The translations under genes and the position numbers were made by a program. From Streptomyces monashensis (lineage in GTDB: Bacteria > Actinomycetota > Actinomycetes > Streptomycetales > Streptomycetaceae): a stretch of DNA of 64,000 bases. Positions 62,996 to 64,000 of this stretch are shown one piece after another. The first letter of the stretch is position 1; each line of letters starts with the position of its first letter. The notes beneath the pieces were generated by a model. The model did not search any database and was not told where the DNA came from. It saw nothing but the letters and a program-made list of their open reading frames with translations. Location: positions 25,224 through 89,223 of the forward strand of contig NZ_MLYO01000100.1 of assembly GCF_001866665.1 (NCBI RefSeq). The letters run 5' to 3'.

Positions 62996-63675
62996 GCGTG
63001 CGGGTGCTGCTGGTCGATGACCAACCCCTGATGCTGGTCGGGCTCCGGATCCTGATCGGCGACACCGACGACCTGGAGGTGGTCGGTGAGGCCGGTGACG
63101 GCCGCGAGGCGGTACGCCTGGTGCGTGAACTGCGGCCGGACGTCGTGGTGATGGACATCCGGATGCCGGGCATGGACGGGATCGAGGCGACCCGGCAGGC
63201 GACCGCCGAGCCGGACCCGCCCAAGGTGCTGGTGCTGACAACCTTCGACGACGACGAGTACGTCTACGGCGCACTGCGCGCCGGGGCCAGCGGATTCCTG
63301 CTCAAGAGCATGGCCCTGAACGCGATCCTGGACGCGATCCGCGTGGTGGCGGCCGGCGACGCGTTGCTCGCGCCGAGCGTGACCCGACGGCTGATCGCGG
63401 ACTTCGCCGGAACGTCCGGCCCCGCGGCCCCCGTTCCGGACGCCGGGCCCGCCGCGGACTCGAGTCCCATCGCGGGGATCACTGACCGGGAGCGCGAGGT
63501 GCTGGCACTGGTCGGACAGGGACTGTCGAACACTGAGATAGCCGAGCGGTTGGTGATCAGCGCGGCGACGGCGAAGACCCATGTCGCACGTCTGTTCGCC
63601 AAGCTCGAGGCGCGAGACCGCGTCCACTTGGCGATCATCGCCTTCGACACCGGGCTCGTGCCGCGTAGACGGTAG
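62992..63675 (+). CDS. NarL/FixJ-family response regulator
   Basis: 227 aa. Receiver with acidic pair Asp9-Asp10, phospho-acceptor Asp55 in VVVMDIRMPGMDG, and Lys in FLLKS; LuxR-type output helix-turn-helix TDREREVLALVGQGLSNTEI and LVISAATAKTHVARLFAKL. Coupled to the kinase by ATGA. Probably activates the divergent FtsX-type exporter operon. Confidence 0.93.
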   Translation: MSVRVLLVDDQPLMLVGLRILIGDTDDLEVVGEAGDGREAVRLVRELRPDVVVMDIRMPGMDGIEATRQATAEPDPPKVLVLTTFDDDEYVYGALRAGASGFLLKSMALNAILDAIRVVAAGDALLAPSVTRRLIADFAGTSGPAAPVPDAGPAADSSPIAGITDREREVLALVGQGLSNTEIAERLVISAATAKTHVARLFAKLEARDRVHLAIIAFDTGLVPRRR

Positions 63676-63831
63676 GGCAGGATGCTCTGCCGGAGGTCAC
63701 CTCGGGCAGAAGGCCGAGCGCGTCGTAGCCCGCTTCGATCGTGAACCTGCCGTCGGCGAGTTTGCGCAGCCAACCGCGGTCGGCGAGCTTGGTCCGTTAC
63801 GTGCGAAGCGGCTCCACTACGCCGCGGCCAG
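63676..63831. other. Gap with an unassigned minus-strand fragment
   Basis: No complete gene. The minus strand around 63,685-63,785 reads KLADRGWLRKLADGRFTIEA with a plausible winged-helix flavour, but has no start or stop context. Probably debris next to the transposase remnant. Confidence 0.35.
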
Positions 63832-63948
63832 TTCGCCTCTAGCGACGAACTGGCCGCGGCCATCGGCACCTTCGTCCTGGCCTGCGACGAAGACGACGCC
63901 AAGCCCTACCGCTGGACCTACAACGGCAGCCCACTCAAAACCGCATGA
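63832..63948 (+). pseudogene. IS630-type transposase, C-terminal remnant
   Basis: The plus strand reads FASSDELAAAIGTFVLACDE, then DDAKPYRWTYNGSPLKTA and a TGA stop, the last 38 residues typical of a second IS630 subgroup. The catalytic part is absent, so this is a fragment marking another old insertion. Confidence 0.75.
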
Positions 63949-64000
63949 ACCGCCGAAGGATCAACGCGGCGCCGCACTAGTGTGATGCGCCTGAAATCGA

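Overview
The window is high-GC actinobacterial DNA, almost certainly a Streptomyces chromosome. Evidence: tatA-tatC-helY adjacency, a complete five-gene conservon (cvnABCDE), a glnA4-type glutamine-synthetase-like cluster, the infC-rpmI-rplT and pheST operons, many GTG/TTG starts, almost no TTA codons, and the order of genes from tatA down to pheT, which is the order I remember from the S. coelicolor SCO163x-SCO159x interval. No tRNA, rRNA or CRISPR array was recognised.

Region 1 (1-48,030) is core chromosome. It runs: Zn-ribbon protein, small membrane protein, tatA, tatC, helY; the conservon, whose histidine-kinase-like, roadblock, DUF742 and Ras-like GTPase proteins are coupled to a CYP157-type P450; an RluA-type pseudouridine synthase; a PadR regulator with a DrrAB-like exporter; a 5'-nucleotidase; a siderophore-interacting protein behind an iron box; a 5'-3' exonuclease; a two-gene glycine-betaine importer with fused permease and binding protein; an XRE-cupin regulator coupled to a cytosolic BtuF-like protein; a LysR/TDT-exporter divergon; an APH-fold kinase; the glnA4 cluster (gamma-glutamyl hydrolase, GntR repressor, GlnA4, aldehyde dehydrogenase, SDR); a D-threonine-aldolase-like PLP enzyme; a Pro-rich membrane protein plus mycosin pair; a beta-lactamase-fold hydrolase with a scrambled N-terminus; SseB and DUF1844 proteins; infC (AUC start, structured leader with attenuator-like hairpin), rpmI, rplT; a SpoU methyltransferase; a PAS histidine kinase; pheS, pheT; a SpoIIE-type phosphatase; an NsdA-like regulator; a TTA-containing NUDIX hydrolase; and a small coiled-coil membrane protein.

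Region 2 (about 48,030-64,000) is accessory DNA. It starts with only the last ~40 codons of a 3-hydroxybutyryl-CoA dehydrogenase gene plus its terminator, directly followed by a tyrosine integrase and an excisionase-like gene. This looks like an att site of an integrated element whose other end is not in the window. To its right is a pile of insertions whose order can be read from target duplications: an IS982/IS5-type element bounded by 19-bp inverted repeats and CTAG duplications that carries an alpha/beta hydrolase as passenger; an IS4-type element with a 10-bp duplication inserted across that element's right junction; and a degenerate IS1380 transposase gene split by an IS630 element, itself split by a 291-bp MITE-like element with a 5-bp duplication. 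Next are a 213-aa protein of unknown function between two ~65-bp direct repeats and a truncated L-serine dehydratase pseudogene with an amber codon in its signature.

The right end carries an FtsX-type ABC exporter, with a 29-codon open frame translationally interleaved between ATPase and permease, divergent from a NarL-type two-component system that probably controls it. The final 325 bases hold an IS630-type transposase tail and no intact gene. Several +1/-1 indels in homopolymer runs (serine hydrolase N-terminus, IS4, IS630 and IS1380 transposases) may be biological or sequencing artefacts and should be verified from reads.
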